Source: JBKDZR01 sp047971485 (lineage in GTDB: Bacteria; Pseudomonadota; Alphaproteobacteria; Rhodobacterales; Rhodobacteraceae). Taken from it: DNA of 55,607 nt. Of the stretch, positions 1 to 8,585 are shown piece by piece. How positions within the stretch are numbered: position 1 is the first letter of the stretch; every line of letters begins with the position of its first letter. The translations under genes and the position numbers were made by a program. The stretch lies in assembly GCA_047971485.1 (NCBI GenBank), contig JBKDZR010000138.1:1-55607 (forward strand), in the 5' to 3' direction. The notes beneath the pieces were generated by a model. It saw only the letters and a program-made list of their open reading frames with translations, had not been told where the DNA came from and ran no database searches.

Positions 1-893
1 CCGAGATGGTCACTGCGGCGGCGTTGGTTCGGGGGGGGGCGGTGCATCTGCTGGATCATGATCCGGGTGAGCATCCGTTGGCCCTGCAACTGGGTGGTGC
101 GGATCCAGAGGAATTGGCGCAGGCCACCAGATTGGCGGTGGCGGCCGGGTATCGGGAGGTCAATCTCAATCTGGGGTGCCCTTCGGATCGGGTGCAGTCG
201 GGCTGCTTCGGGGCGGTTCTGATGACCCGGCCGGATCTGGTGGCTGCCTGCCTTGCGGCGATGCAGGACGCGGCGGAAGGGGCAGAGATCACCGCCAAGT
301 GTCGGATTGGCGTCGATGACCAGACCCCCGAGCAGGTGTTGCCCCGCTTTCTGGAGATGCTGTCCGGGGTGGGGGTGCGCCGGGTTACGATCCATGCCCG
401 CAAGGCCTGGTTGCAGGGGCTGAGCCCCAAGGAAAACCGCGAGGTTCCGCCCCTGGATTATCCCCTGGTTCTGGCCATGAAACAGGCCTTTCCGCATCTC
501 GATCTTTCGGTGAATGGCGGGGTGGTCACATTAGCCCAGGCACGGGATTTTCTGGATCAGGGGCTGGGTGGTGTGATGATCGGGCGGGCGGCCTATCACA
601 TGCCGGCCGATATCCTGTTGCGGGCGGATTCGACGATTTTCGGCTGCCCCGATCCCTGTGCGACCCCCGAGGCGGCGGCCCTGGCGATGCGCCCCTATCT
701 GGCTGCCCATGTCGCGGCGGGTGGCCGGGCCCATAACGTGACGCGCCACATGTTGGGGCTGTTTGCGGGTCGGCCGGGGGCGCGGGCCTGGCGGCGGCAC
801 CTGTCCACCGGGGCGACCCGGCCCGGGGCGGGGCCCGAGCTTTTGGATGAGGGGCTGCGCCTTGTCCGGGCGGCAGGGGCCGAGGCCGCCTGA
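1..893 (+). CDS. dusA: tRNA-dihydrouridine(20/20a) synthase DusA, 5' end cut off by the window
   Basis: FMN-dependent enzyme that reduces uridine to dihydrouridine in the tRNA D-loop. The reading frame is already open at base 3 (Glu before the first Met), and the visible protein starts inside the conserved EMVT segment of DusA, so roughly the first 40 residues lie outside the window. Visible signatures are the HPLALQLGG strand, the NLNLGCPSDRVQSGCFGA segment with the catalytic Cys, ITAKCRIGVDD, and the phosphate-binding VNGGV and GVMIGRAAY motifs of the TIM barrel. The ATG at 6 is internal, not the start. It stands alone and converges on the GMC oxidoreductase gene, 55 bases away. Confidence 0.93.
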   Translation, partial: EMVTAAALVRGGAVHLLDHDPGEHPLALQLGGADPEELAQATRLAVAAGYREVNLNLGCPSDRVQSGCFGAVLMTRPDLVAACLAAMQDAAEGAEITAKCRIGVDDQTPEQVLPRFLEMLSGVGVRRVTIHARKAWLQGLSPKENREVPPLDYPLVLAMKQAFPHLDLSVNGGVVTLAQARDFLDQGLGGVMIGRAAYHMPADILLRADSTIFGCPDPCATPEAAALAMRPYLAAHVAAGGRAHNVTRHMLGLFAGRPGARAWRRHLSTGATRPGAGPELLDEGLRLVRAAGAEAA

Positions 894-948
894 CGCCCGG
901 TCCCCCAGGTTGGGCCGGTGTCGTTCAAACTGTGCACCCGTCGGGGTG

Positions 949-2544
949 TCAGGCGCGCAGGATCGCGTCGGCAGCCTTGCCACCGATCATCATTGCCGGG
1001 GCGTTGGTATTGCCCGAAACCAGGGCCGGCATGATTGAACAATCGGCAACCCGCAGGTTCTCGACCCCGTTCACCCTGAGATCCAGGTCAACCACGGCGC
1101 CTGCATCGGGCCCCATGCGGCAGGTGCCGGCGGGGTGAAAGATGGTACGGGCATGCTTGCGGATCGCATCGTCCAGGGTGTTCGACCCGATCGCGCTGCT
1201 CAGATCCGGTCCGGGCCAGATTTCCTCGGCCAGGATGTCGCGCAATTCGGGTTGTGCGCAGATGTCGCGGGCCAGCCGCACGCCCCGGCGCAGCGTATCG
1301 AGATCCTCGGGATGGGCCAGGGCGGCGGCCTCGAAGCGGGGCGGATCGGCGGGGTCGGTCGATTGCAGCCCCAGCCGGCCACGTGATTTCGGGCGCATGG
1401 TCATGGGATGGACCTGGATGGCGTGAAAGGGCAACGGCGGTTCACCCGGCGCGCCAGGGGCAAAGGGGGCAAAATTATACTGCACCTCGGGGCGGCCATC
1501 GCCATCGGTATCGGCGCAGGCGCCCGATTGCAGCAGGTTCGAGGCCAACAGCCCCCGACGCAGAACCCAATAGTCGATCCCGTGCCGCACGGCCTTCAGC
1601 CCCCGGTCGTGACCATAAAGGCCGTCGGGATGCTTCAGCCGGCAGGTCACCGGCACGCCGACATGATCCTGGTAATTCGCGCCCACTTCGGGGGCGTCGT
1701 GCAGGACGGGGATTCCGTGGCGTTGTAATTCATCGCCCGGCCCGATGCCCGACAGCATCAGCAGTTTCGGGCTGTGGAAGCTGCCGGCGGCCAGGATCAC
1801 CTCCTTGCGGGCGGTCAGCCGTTTCTGTCGGCCATCGTCGGTGATCGCGTCGACCCCGGTGGCGCGCCGGTTCTCGATCCGGATCCGGGCCACGCTGTGG
1901 CTGGCCAAAAGGGTCAGGTTTTCGGCCCGCAACACGGGGCGCAGAAAGCAATGGGCCGCTGACTGGCGCTGTCCGCCGTGGGCGGTGGCCTGATACCAGC
2001 CGACGCCTTCTTGCCGCGCGCCGTTGAAATCGTCATTGGCGGGCAGCCCCGCCGACAGTCCGGCGTCCACGATCCTTTGACATATCGGGTGAGGTGTTTC
2101 CGGGTCGGCCACGACCAGGGGCCCCTGGGTGCCGTGAAAGGCGTCGTCCAGCCGCATGTTGCGTTCCTGGGCGCGATAGACGGGCAGGACATCGTCATAG
2201 GCCCAGCCGGTGCAGCCGTGGGTGCTGGCCCAATCGTCGTAATCCTGGGCCTGGCCGCGCATATAGATCATGCCGTTCACCGAGGATCCGCCGCCTAGCA
2301 CACGCCCCTGGGGCACCGGAAACTGCAACCCGTCCAGCGAGGCATCCGGTTCCGAGATCACGGTATCGCTGTCGCGCGATTGCAGCACCTTGAACAGGGT
2401 GGCAGGGATGTGGATCCAGCGGTTCGAATCGCGCCGGCCGCGCTCGATCAGGGCGACATGGGCGCCCGCCTCGACCAGGCGCGCGGCCAGCACACACCCG
2501 GCCGAGCCGCCACCAACCACGATATAGTCAAAAACGTCTTGCAT
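949..2544 (-). CDS. GMC family FAD oxidoreductase (choline dehydrogenase-like)
   Basis: A 531-residue flavoenzyme of the glucose-methanol-choline family, which oxidises alcohols with FAD. The N-terminus carries the dinucleotide fold VVGGGSAGCVLAARL, followed by the GMC signature GGGSSVNGMIYMRG near residue 90, the second signature GSFHSPKLLMLSGIGP, and a C-terminal catalytic block with HPAGTCRMG and the His/Asn region SGNTNAPAMMIGGKAAD. No signal peptide is visible, so it is probably cytoplasmic. Choline itself is not proven as substrate: no betaine aldehyde dehydrogenase or BetI lies nearby. It follows a TetR-type regulator on the same strand after 82 bases and may be controlled by it. Confidence 0.9.
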   Translation of the reverse strand: MQDVFDYIVVGGGSAGCVLAARLVEAGAHVALIERGRRDSNRWIHIPATLFKVLQSRDSDTVISEPDASLDGLQFPVPQGRVLGGGSSVNGMIYMRGQAQDYDDWASTHGCTGWAYDDVLPVYRAQERNMRLDDAFHGTQGPLVVADPETPHPICQRIVDAGLSAGLPANDDFNGARQEGVGWYQATAHGGQRQSAAHCFLRPVLRAENLTLLASHSVARIRIENRRATGVDAITDDGRQKRLTARKEVILAAGSFHSPKLLMLSGIGPGDELQRHGIPVLHDAPEVGANYQDHVGVPVTCRLKHPDGLYGHDRGLKAVRHGIDYWVLRRGLLASNLLQSGACADTDGDGRPEVQYNFAPFAPGAPGEPPLPFHAIQVHPMTMRPKSRGRLGLQSTDPADPPRFEAAALAHPEDLDTLRRGVRLARDICAQPELRDILAEEIWPGPDLSSAIGSNTLDDAIRKHARTIFHPAGTCRMGPDAGAVVDLDLRVNGVENLRVADCSIMPALVSGNTNAPAMMIGGKAADAILRA

Positions 2545-2626
2545 GCCAGGTTCTTCCTCCCATCCCTGCTGCGGCCGGATTGCGGCCGCCCTCAGGTTAA
2601 GGTATTTTCTGAAAGGGTACAGGGAT

Positions 2627-3280
2627 TTATCTGCCCGGTTGCGGGGGGCGGCCGGATTGCTGATCCCGGGGGGTGTCGATCAGCCGATAGAACAGGTGCA
2701 GCGTGGCCGTGCAGTGGCGGTCTATGGTGGCAGGATCCGGGCAGGGGGCATCATGGATGATGCGCCTTACCTGTAAATCCCCGACCAGAAGGCTGACGAA
2801 CCAGGCGGCGCAGTCGCCGGGGGACGGAGGTGTGTGATCGGCGGGGTGATCCGCCGAGGCCAGGATCCGCGCCATCAGCTGTTCCATCAGCGGCATCACC
2901 TGGGCCCGGCCCCCGGCCGAGACGGCAGCGCCCAGCCGGCCTGTCGGATCCGCAGCCGCCGCCTGGTTCAGCAGTACGGCACGATCCCCCAGCACCATGC
3001 CCAGGAAAACCGGCGCGATCTGTTCCAGCGCTGCCCGCGGGTCGTCATCGGTGTCCAGCGCTGCGGTCAGCATCTTGCGGGCGGCCAGGGCGTTGTCCTC
3101 GACCATTGCCTGGATCAGCCCATCCTTGTTGCCGTACCAGCGATAGAGGGTTTCATTCGAGGCCCTTGCCTGCTTCGCGATGCGCAACATTGAGGTGGCG
3201 GCATAGCCGTATCTTGTCAGCAGCTCATAGGCCGCGTCGGCAATCGCCTTGTGGCGTTTCTCTTTCTCCTGCGCATTCAT
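2627..3280 (-). CDS. TetR/AcrR family transcriptional regulator
   Basis: A 217-residue regulator. Residues 8-55 form a TetR helix-turn-helix (IADAAYELLTRYGYAATSM followed by IAKQARASNETLYRWYGNKDGL); the rest is a helical ligand domain with a C-terminal region of the kind found in AefR-like members. It lies upstream of the GMC oxidoreductase on the same strand and is divergent from the DUF1772 gene, 81 bases away. That arrangement suggests it represses itself and one or both neighbours, possibly in response to a lipophilic compound. The effector cannot be told from sequence. The C-terminus (about 15 residues, rich in Pro, Gln and Arg) is low-complexity. Confidence 0.88.
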   Translation of the reverse strand: MNAQEKEKRHKAIADAAYELLTRYGYAATSMLRIAKQARASNETLYRWYGNKDGLIQAMVEDNALAARKMLTAALDTDDDPRAALEQIAPVFLGMVLGDRAVLLNQAAAADPTGRLGAAVSAGGRAQVMPLMEQLMARILASADHPADHTPPSPGDCAAWFVSLLVGDLQVRRIIHDAPCPDPATIDRHCTATLHLFYRLIDTPRDQQSGRPPQPGR

Positions 3281-3319
3281 ACCGGTGTCCGGCCCCCTTT
3301 ACAGAATCCGTACAGATTT

Positions 3320-3341
3320 ATACGCATGTGCAAAAGTGTAT
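3320..3341. promoter_or_regulatory. candidate TetR operator between divergent genes
   Basis: Imperfect 22-bp palindrome with arms ATACGC and GTGTAT (one mismatch), nested inside a second inverted pair CCGTACA (3308-3314) and TGTACGG (3347-3353). It fills most of the 81-base gap between the TetR start (3280) and the DUF1772 start (3362), where an autoregulatory operator is expected. The link to the TetR protein is inference. Confidence 0.4.
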
Positions 3342-3361
3342 TCATGTGTACGGAGGGTGCG

Positions 3362-3865
3362 ATGCGCAGCCTGACCACGGGACTTATCTTAGTGTCGCTG
3401 TTGTTGCTGGCGGCGATTTTCGGGTTTTTCTATGCTTGGGTCTGTTCGACCATGTGGGGCCTGGACGAAGCCGACCCCCGTGTCGCCATCGCGGCCATGC
3501 AGGCGATGAACGCCTCGGTGCGCAATGCCTTTTTCGCCCCGGCCTTTTTCGCCACACCTGTCGTTGTGGCGGTCACCGCGCTGATGCTGTTCTGGCAGGG
3601 CGAGCGGCGCAGTGCTCTGGCCTTTTGGGCCAGCGCACTGGTCTATCTGTTCTTTGGCCTTTTGCTGACGACCCTGGTCAATGTGCCGATGAACGAGGCC
3701 CTGGCCCTTGTCGTCATTCCCGAGGATCTGCTGGCCGCGCGGGCGGTATGGCTGGATTATTCGCGGGACTGGCAGGTTTGGAACCAGACCCGGACCATTG
3801 CGTCGGGGGCTGCGTTTCTTCTGGCGCTGTGGGGCGTTCTGTTGCTCCGGCGCGGTCGGGCTTGA
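3362..3865 (+). CDS. DUF1772 (anthrone oxygenase-like) membrane protein
   Basis: A 167-residue membrane protein with four likely transmembrane helices: residues about 7-28, 60-82, 90-110 and a last one before the RRGRA end. It matches the DUF1772 family (NAFFAPAFFATPVV, VNVPMNEAL and a Trp/Asp-rich loop before helix 4), whose bacterial members have no settled role. The ATG at 3362 is chosen because GGAGGG sits 5 bases upstream and the first helix follows directly; an open frame extending back to 3251 overlaps the regulator. It is divergent from the TetR gene and probably its target. The last 152 bases overlap the 3' end of the sulP gene on the other strand. Confidence 0.78.
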   Translation: MRSLTTGLILVSLLLLAAIFGFFYAWVCSTMWGLDEADPRVAIAAMQAMNASVRNAFFAPAFFATPVVVAVTALMLFWQGERRSALAFWASALVYLFFGLLLTTLVNVPMNEALALVVIPEDLLAARAVWLDYSRDWQVWNQTRTIASGAAFLLALWGVLLLRRGRA

Positions 3866-5354
3866 CGATCAGGGTGTCCAGCGCGCCGGGCTTGTCGTGA
3901 ATGGCCAGAGTGTCGACCAGTGTCTCGGAGGCCCTGTTCATGCCGATTACCTCTACCTCGGCCCCGTCGCGACGGAACTTGAGGATTGCCATGTCCAGGG
4001 CCTGCACGGCGCTGATATCCCAGATATGGGCACGGCTGACATCAATGATCACGTGATCCGGCGCTTCACGGAAATCGAAGGCATCGGTGAAGTCCTCGGT
4101 TGTGGCGTAGAAAAGCTGGCCCTCCAGCACATAGCGCCGGGTGCGGCCGTCCTCGGACAGGTGCGATGAAACGCGGAACAGCTGGGCGATTTTGGCGGCA
4201 AAGAAGATACCGGACAGCAGGACGCCCACCAAAACCCCAATGGCCAGGTTATGGGTGTAGACAACGGTGCCCACGGTGGCCAGCATCACCACCGATGAGG
4301 ACCGGGGATGTACCCACAGGGTCTTGATCGACGACCAGGAAAATGTGCCGATGGAGACCATGATCATGACCGCGACCAGCGCGGGCATCGGGATCCGGGC
4401 CACCAGATCCCCCAGCCCGACGACCAGAACCAGCAACAGCGCGCCGGCGGTAAAGGCTGAAAGCCGTCCGCGCCCGCCGGATTTCACGTTGATGATCGAC
4501 TGGCCGATCATCGCGCAACCGGCCATGCCGCCGATGAACCCGGTCACGGTGTTGGCCACCCCCTGACCGATGCATTCCTGGTTCCGGTCGGATCGTGTGT
4601 CGGTGAACTCATCGACGATGTTCTGGGTCAGCAGGCTTTCCAGCAAGCCGACCACGGCCACTGCGACGGAATAGGGAAAGATGATGATCAGTGTCTCAAG
4701 TGTCAGCGGCACATCGGGCAGCAGAAAGACCGGCAGCGTATCGGGCAAGGCGCCCATGTCGCCGACGGTGCGGACATCCCAGCCCATTGCAATCACCAGT
4801 GCGGTCAGTGCGATGATCGTAACCAGGGGTGAGGGAACGGCCTTGGTCAGCCGCGGGAACAGATAGATGATCGCCAGCCCGGCGGCGACCAGCGCATAGG
4901 TCAGCCAGGTGACACCGGGGGTGGCTGGGTTCAGCTCGGGCAGTTGGGCCATGAAGATCAGAATCGCCAGGGCGTTCACGAACCCCGTCATCACCGATTT
5001 CGACACATAGCGCATCACTTGGCCCAGTTTCAGCAGGCCGGCCCCGATCTGGATCAGCCCGGCCAGGATCGTGGCGGCCAGCAGGTATTGCAGCCCGTGG
5101 TCCCGCACCAGCGTGACCATCAGCACCGCTGTGGCTGCGGTGGCCGCTGAAATCATGCCCGGCCGCCCGCCGGTAAAGGCGATGAGCACCGCGATCGAGA
5201 AAGAGGCATAGAGCCCGATCTTGGGGTCCACGCCGGCGATGATGGAAAAGGCGATGGCCTCGGGGATGAGGGCCAGGGCGACGACGGTTCCGGCCAGGAT
5301 ATCGCCGCGAAAATTGCCGAACCATTGCTGTCGGTACGTTTGCAGTGTGATCAT
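3714..5354 (-). CDS. SulP family anion permease with STAS domain
   Basis: A 546-residue SLC26/SulP transporter for sulfate, bicarbonate or a similar anion in the inner membrane. The first 400 residues hold the multi-helix core, with the family start FRGDILAGTVVALALIPEAIAF and the KSVMTGFVNALAILIFMAQ segment resembling BicA-like members. The C-terminal STAS domain ends with DISAVQALDMAILKFRRDG and the segment around LVDTLAIHDKPGALDTL. ATG at 5354 is used because it begins the conserved N-terminus; the longer open frame has no homology-like sequence. About 45 Pro/Ala-rich residues after the STAS domain are unusual and are antisense to DUF1772, suggesting a lost stop codon. The substrate is not resolved. 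Confidence 0.87.
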   Translation of the reverse strand: MITLQTYRQQWFGNFRGDILAGTVVALALIPEAIAFSIIAGVDPKIGLYASFSIAVLIAFTGGRPGMISAATAATAVLMVTLVRDHGLQYLLAATILAGLIQIGAGLLKLGQVMRYVSKSVMTGFVNALAILIFMAQLPELNPATPGVTWLTYALVAAGLAIIYLFPRLTKAVPSPLVTIIALTALVIAMGWDVRTVGDMGALPDTLPVFLLPDVPLTLETLIIIFPYSVAVAVVGLLESLLTQNIVDEFTDTRSDRNQECIGQGVANTVTGFIGGMAGCAMIGQSIINVKSGGRGRLSAFTAGALLLVLVVGLGDLVARIPMPALVAVMIMVSIGTFSWSSIKTLWVHPRSSSVVMLATVGTVVYTHNLAIGVLVGVLLSGIFFAAKIAQLFRVSSHLSEDGRTRRYVLEGQLFYATTEDFTDAFDFREAPDHVIIDVSRAHIWDISAVQALDMAILKFRRDGAEVEVIGMNRASETLVDTLAIHDKPGALDTLIVKPDRAGATERPTAPEETQPPTQWSGSGSKPASPANNPAIPPARPADPRE

Positions 5355-5756
5355 GAAGCTGTTTCGATCCCGGCCATCAGGGGGCTGTCGCAAGACATCC
5401 CGCCTGTCGGTTCGGGGGTCCCAAGGGTTATCCGGCGGATCAGCGGCCGGAAGAGCCACCCGGGATTTCACCGGGTCCTGATGCTATTGGCCGCCCATAG
5501 ACGGGACTTTGCCGGAAAGCTCAAGGGGCAATCGGCCTGTGGGAGGGGCCCGAAATCCGCTATGGTTTGTTGCACGGGGGCTGTCGAAGCTGGCGGAAGA
5601 CCCATCCCATCCCATCCCTTGATCCGGGCTGGGCGCCCGTGCCAGAGGGCCGCGATGCAGGGAACGACAGGAGATTTTCAGCAGCCGGTTGGACGCGCCC
5701 CAGTCCGGCAGTCGTGGGCGCCGCCGCGATTGTCGGCCCGGGGGCGCACACGCGGC
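5355..5756. other. 402-base intergenic stretch with no recognisable gene
   Basis: Upstream region of sulP and downstream region of dmeF. Short open frames here have no family signature. The only visible structure is a small CCCAT tandem repeat at about 5602-5621. I see no riboswitch or RNA gene. Confidence 0.5.
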
Positions 5757-6689
5757 TCAGGCAAGGGGTTCGACCTCAATGGTCAGATGGGACAGGCGGT
5801 GGATATGGCCCAGCCGGGCCTTGTAGGTTGATGGGGGGTGCGGCTCTGCGCTGGCCAGGGCGACGATGGCGGCGCTGTGGCCAGGGCCCAGTTGCCAGAT
5901 ATGCAGGTCGGTGATCGTATCGGCACCGGTTTCGAGGGTGGCCCGGATCTCGTTTTCCAGGGGGTCTTGATCCGGGGTCTTGTCCAGCAGGATGCCGCCG
6001 GTATCGCGGATCAGTCCCCAGGACCAGCGTGCGATGACCAGCGCGCCGACCACACCCATCAGCGGATCCGCCCAGTGCCACTGGAAAACCCAGCCCAGCA
6101 AAAGCGCGGCGATGGCCAGCAATGAGGTCAGCGCATCGGCCAGAACATGCAGATAGGCGGCGCGGAGGTTGTTGTCCCGGTCCGGCCCGTGGTCATCGTC
6201 GTGACTGTGACTGTGACTGTGGTGATGCGCATGGTCGTCCTTCAGCAGCCAGGCGCAGACCAGATTGACCGCCAGCCCCAGAACCGCCACCAGGATCGCC
6301 TGCCCAAAACCGATGGGGACCGGATTGGCAAAGCGTTGCAGGCTTTCCCAGCCGATCAGCAGTGCGACAAGGGCCAGGACGATGGCGCTGGCAAACCCGG
6401 CAAGATCGCCCATCTTGCCGGTGCCGAAGGTAAAGCGGCGGTTGCGGGCCTGCCGGCGCGCATACATGTAGGCCAGCGCCGCAATCAGCATCGCTGCGGC
6501 ATGGGTGGACATGTGCCAGCCATCGGCGATCAGGGCCATCGATCCAAAAATCTCGCCGGCCGCGATCTCGGCGACCATCATTGTCGCGGTCAGCCCGATG
6601 ACCAGCCAGACCCGGCGCTCGTTCCGGTCCTGATCCCGGCCCAGAAACACGTGGTCGTGGCGGAGTGTGGACAGATCCTGAACCGTCAT
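5757..6689 (-). CDS. dmeF: Cation diffusion facilitator, cobalt/nickel efflux (DmeF)
   Basis: A 310-residue CDF transporter exporting divalent metal in exchange for protons across the inner membrane. Six helices are predictable. The metal site in helix 2 is HMSTHAAAML, unlike the HxxxD of zinc-type CDFs and typical of the DmeF/Co-Ni branch; helix 5 has HVLADALTSLLA. The loop between helices 4 and 5 is strongly His-rich (HAHHHSHSHSHDDDH). A cytoplasmic C-terminal domain has DLHIWQLGPGHSAAIV. The second Met (6689) is taken as the start. The gene is 17 bases from the RcnR-type regulator and forms the dmeRF operon with it. Confidence 0.92.
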   Translation of the reverse strand: MTVQDLSTLRHDHVFLGRDQDRNERRVWLVIGLTATMMVAEIAAGEIFGSMALIADGWHMSTHAAAMLIAALAYMYARRQARNRRFTFGTGKMGDLAGFASAIVLALVALLIGWESLQRFANPVPIGFGQAILVAVLGLAVNLVCAWLLKDDHAHHHSHSHSHDDDHGPDRDNNLRAAYLHVLADALTSLLAIAALLLGWVFQWHWADPLMGVVGALVIARWSWGLIRDTGGILLDKTPDQDPLENEIRATLETGADTITDLHIWQLGPGHSAAIVALASAEPHPPSTYKARLGHIHRLSHLTIEVEPLA

Positions 6690-6706
6690 GTCAGCCCCTC
6701 CCGGCA

Positions 6707-6979
6707 TTATTTCAGGTATGTGCGGAGAATGTCGATCATCTCATCGACACCGTCGCGCCGATCACGGTCGGTGGGGGCGTCGGCGATGTGTTCGCGCAGG
6801 TGATCTTCCATCACCTCACGGGTCAGGCCGGTCATCGCCCCGCGTGCGGAAGCGATCTGGCGCAGCAGCTCGGCGCAGCTGGTCTCGGCCTCAAACGCGC
6901 GTTCGATGCCTTCGATCTGGCCCTTGATGCGACGGACACGGGCAACCAGCCTGGTCTTGTCGCGTATGGTGTGGCTCAT
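6707..6979 (-). CDS. dmeR: RcnR/FrmR-type metal-responsive repressor (DmeR)
   Basis: A 90-residue all-helical repressor of the CsoR/RcnR/FrmR family. With the ATG at 6979, His3, Cys35, His60 and His64 fall exactly at the four Ni/Co ligand positions known for RcnR; His64 argues against the formaldehyde sensor FrmR, which has Glu there. It begins the dmeRF operon and probably blocks its own promoter until Co(II) or Ni(II) binds. The operator-like C-tract element lies directly upstream of the start codon. An extra four-residue N-terminal extension (Met at 6991) would displace the His3 ligand, so the shorter start is preferred. Confidence 0.9.
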   Translation of the reverse strand: MSHTIRDKTRLVARVRRIKGQIEGIERAFEAETSCAELLRQIASARGAMTGLTREVMEDHLREHIADAPTDRDRRDGVDEMIDILRTYLK

Positions 6980-6996
6980 GATTGCCCTCACCTGAA

Positions 6997-7022
6997 ATAA
7001 TATATAGGGGGGTATACTATAA
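6997..7022 (-). promoter_or_regulatory. DmeR operator in the dmeRF promoter
   Basis: Read on the minus strand, the region contains TATAGTATACCCCCCTATAT: A/T-rich inverted arms around a C6 tract. This closely resembles the dmeRF operator known from rhizobia and is the same type of site (AT arms around a G/C tract) bound by RcnR. It lies 18-43 bases upstream of the dmeR start codon, overlapping the probable promoter. Confidence 0.75.
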
Positions 7023-7060
7023 AATGCTGGTCTGGGAAAGCAGTTTCCTGCGCCTTGGGC

Positions 7061-7085
7061 GGGGGCGCCGCGTTGCCGCGCCCCC
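7061..7085 (-). terminator. hairpin after the PepSY gene
   Basis: Stem GGGGGCGC/GCGCCCCC (8 bp) with a 9-base loop, 10 bases past the stop of the minus-strand PepSY gene. No T-run follows, so an intrinsic terminator is only suggested. Confidence 0.4.
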
Positions 7086-7094
7086 TGATATCGG

Positions 7095-8240
7095 TCAGGC
7101 CGCGCGGCGCTGGCGCCGGAACAGGGGCTGGATCAACCGCCGATAGCTGAGCGCCAGGCCTGTATAGACCATGAACAGCGTGGCCAGTGACGCAAGCCCG
7201 GCGATGGTTTGCCCCGTCAGGCCGTAGAATTCACCGGTATGGGCAAAGCGCATCCACATCCGGGCCTGGCCGGCGGGGGATTGGTCGGACGCGCCGGAGA
7301 CCGAGGTGACCTGACCGCTTTGTTGCGAAATCGTCAGGGTTTCCTGGCGCGTGGGCTGGCGGCCCGTGCCGGTGTCCACCGTGGCGCGGATATCGGCGTC
7401 CGGCGTGCCTTTGGGCAGGGTCAGGGTGATGCGTTCCCAGGCGGGATCGTGGGTTTCAGCCTGATCCAGAACGGCCTGCAAGCCGACCCCGTCGGGGGCG
7501 ATCATCAGCGGCCCGCTGCGTGCGCCACCCCGCCCGCCCGGAGGGCCGGCATGGGTTGGGGCCTGTTCCCCATAGGCGGCATAGACCAGCCCCGAGGCCC
7601 AGGGGTAGGAAATGACAATCCCCGACAGGATGATCACGAACAGCGGGATCGCGGCCCAGAAGGCAAAGACATGGTGCCAGGCGAAATCCCGTGCCTTGGC
7701 GTTGGGATAGCTTTTGCGAAACAGGATCTTGGTTTTCAGCATGCCCCATTTCCACAGGCGCGGCAGCCACAGCCAAGCCCCTGACAGCAGCAGGAAGCCG
7801 AAGACCACATTCGCCGCTCCGACGATCGTCGCGCCCGTGTCCGTCGGTCCGGAGAGGGACAGCCAGCGGTGCAGGTTGGTCACCGCGCCAAAGAAGGCCT
7901 GCGTTGCGGTTGGGCTGTCCTGCAACACGGCCCCGGTTGCGGGGTCGAGGAAGATCTTGCCGCCCCGGCCGAATGTGGCGGCCACGGCCTGGTCCGTGGC
8001 GTTTTCGTAGACCAGCGCCGAGGCCTGACCATCGGTTGCCTCCAGCGCCTTTTCAGCCAGTTGATCGGCGCTGAGCGGGGCAACGCCTGCCGCCTGGACG
8101 GCAATGTCGCTTTCGGCCCAGCGTGTGATCTGCACCTCATAGGTCAACAGGACGCCGGTCACGGCAAGCATGAAAATGACCAGGCCGGTTGTGACACCGG
8201 CGGCAAGGTGGCTCCAGAACAGGATCTTGCGAAATGTCAT
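7095..8240 (-). CDS. PepSY-associated transmembrane protein (iron-uptake type)
   Basis: A 381-residue membrane protein of the PepSY_TM family, found beside siderophore receptor or ferric reductase genes in many Proteobacteria. The start FRKILFWSHLAAGVTTGLV is the typical first helix, with further helices near residues 135-155 (VVFGFLLLSGAWLWLP), 190-215 and 335-355. The large periplasmic loops contain PepSY-like repeats. ATG at 8240 is chosen because the conserved N-terminus starts there. No TonB receptor is adjacent, so a role in iron reduction or uptake is inference from the family. It stands alone between dmeRF and tRNA-Gly. Confidence 0.82.
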   Translation of the reverse strand: MTFRKILFWSHLAAGVTTGLVIFMLAVTGVLLTYEVQITRWAESDIAVQAAGVAPLSADQLAEKALEATDGQASALVYENATDQAVAATFGRGGKIFLDPATGAVLQDSPTATQAFFGAVTNLHRWLSLSGPTDTGATIVGAANVVFGFLLLSGAWLWLPRLWKWGMLKTKILFRKSYPNAKARDFAWHHVFAFWAAIPLFVIILSGIVISYPWASGLVYAAYGEQAPTHAGPPGGRGGARSGPLMIAPDGVGLQAVLDQAETHDPAWERITLTLPKGTPDADIRATVDTGTGRQPTRQETLTISQQSGQVTSVSGASDQSPAGQARMWMRFAHTGEFYGLTGQTIAGLASLATLFMVYTGLALSYRRLIQPLFRRQRRAA

Positions 8241-8511
8241 GGGCGAGGCTCCGAAAAAGTGATTTCTCACATCCTTGAACGACGGGGGGGCTGGGAATCC
8301 GTCGGCACTTTGTCAGGAAAAGTGAAAAAAAGTGTTCGTGGCGCTCGTTCCGGGTTGGGCTTTGGAAGGGGTGGTTTTGCCCTGCGCCGTGGAGCGTGCC
8401 GCCGGTCGATACTGCATGGCTGGAGATGGTCGGCTGTCAAACTGAGGCGAACCCAGGGCTGAGCTTTCTTGACGCCCCGCGTCGCTTGAATTAGGTCTCG
8501 GCCCAGGTCCG

Positions 8512-8585
8512 GCGGGCGTGATGTAGTGGTAGCCTGTCAGCCTTCCAAGCTGAACGTGCGGGTTCGATTCCCGCCGCCCGCTCCA
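8512..8585 (+). tRNA. tRNA-Gly(TCC)
   Basis: A 74-base cloverleaf with CCA encoded. The acceptor stem is GCGGGCG/CGCCCGC, the D-loop has TAGTGGTAG, the anticodon loop CTTCCAA gives anticodon TCC, and the T-arm is GCGGGTTCGATTCCCGC. It is very similar to E. coli glyT. A short hairpin (8621-8636, stem CTCCGC/GCGGAG) follows and may help end transcription. Confidence 0.97.

Noticed and set aside
5560..5751. 63-codon open frame between sulP and dmeF
   Set aside because: No start signal, biased composition and no recognisable family.
8380..8470. Weak likeness to the dispersed repeat (GGCTGTCAAACTGAGGCGAACC)
   Set aside because: Only a short block resembles the copies; the hairpin and the CATAAA end are absent.
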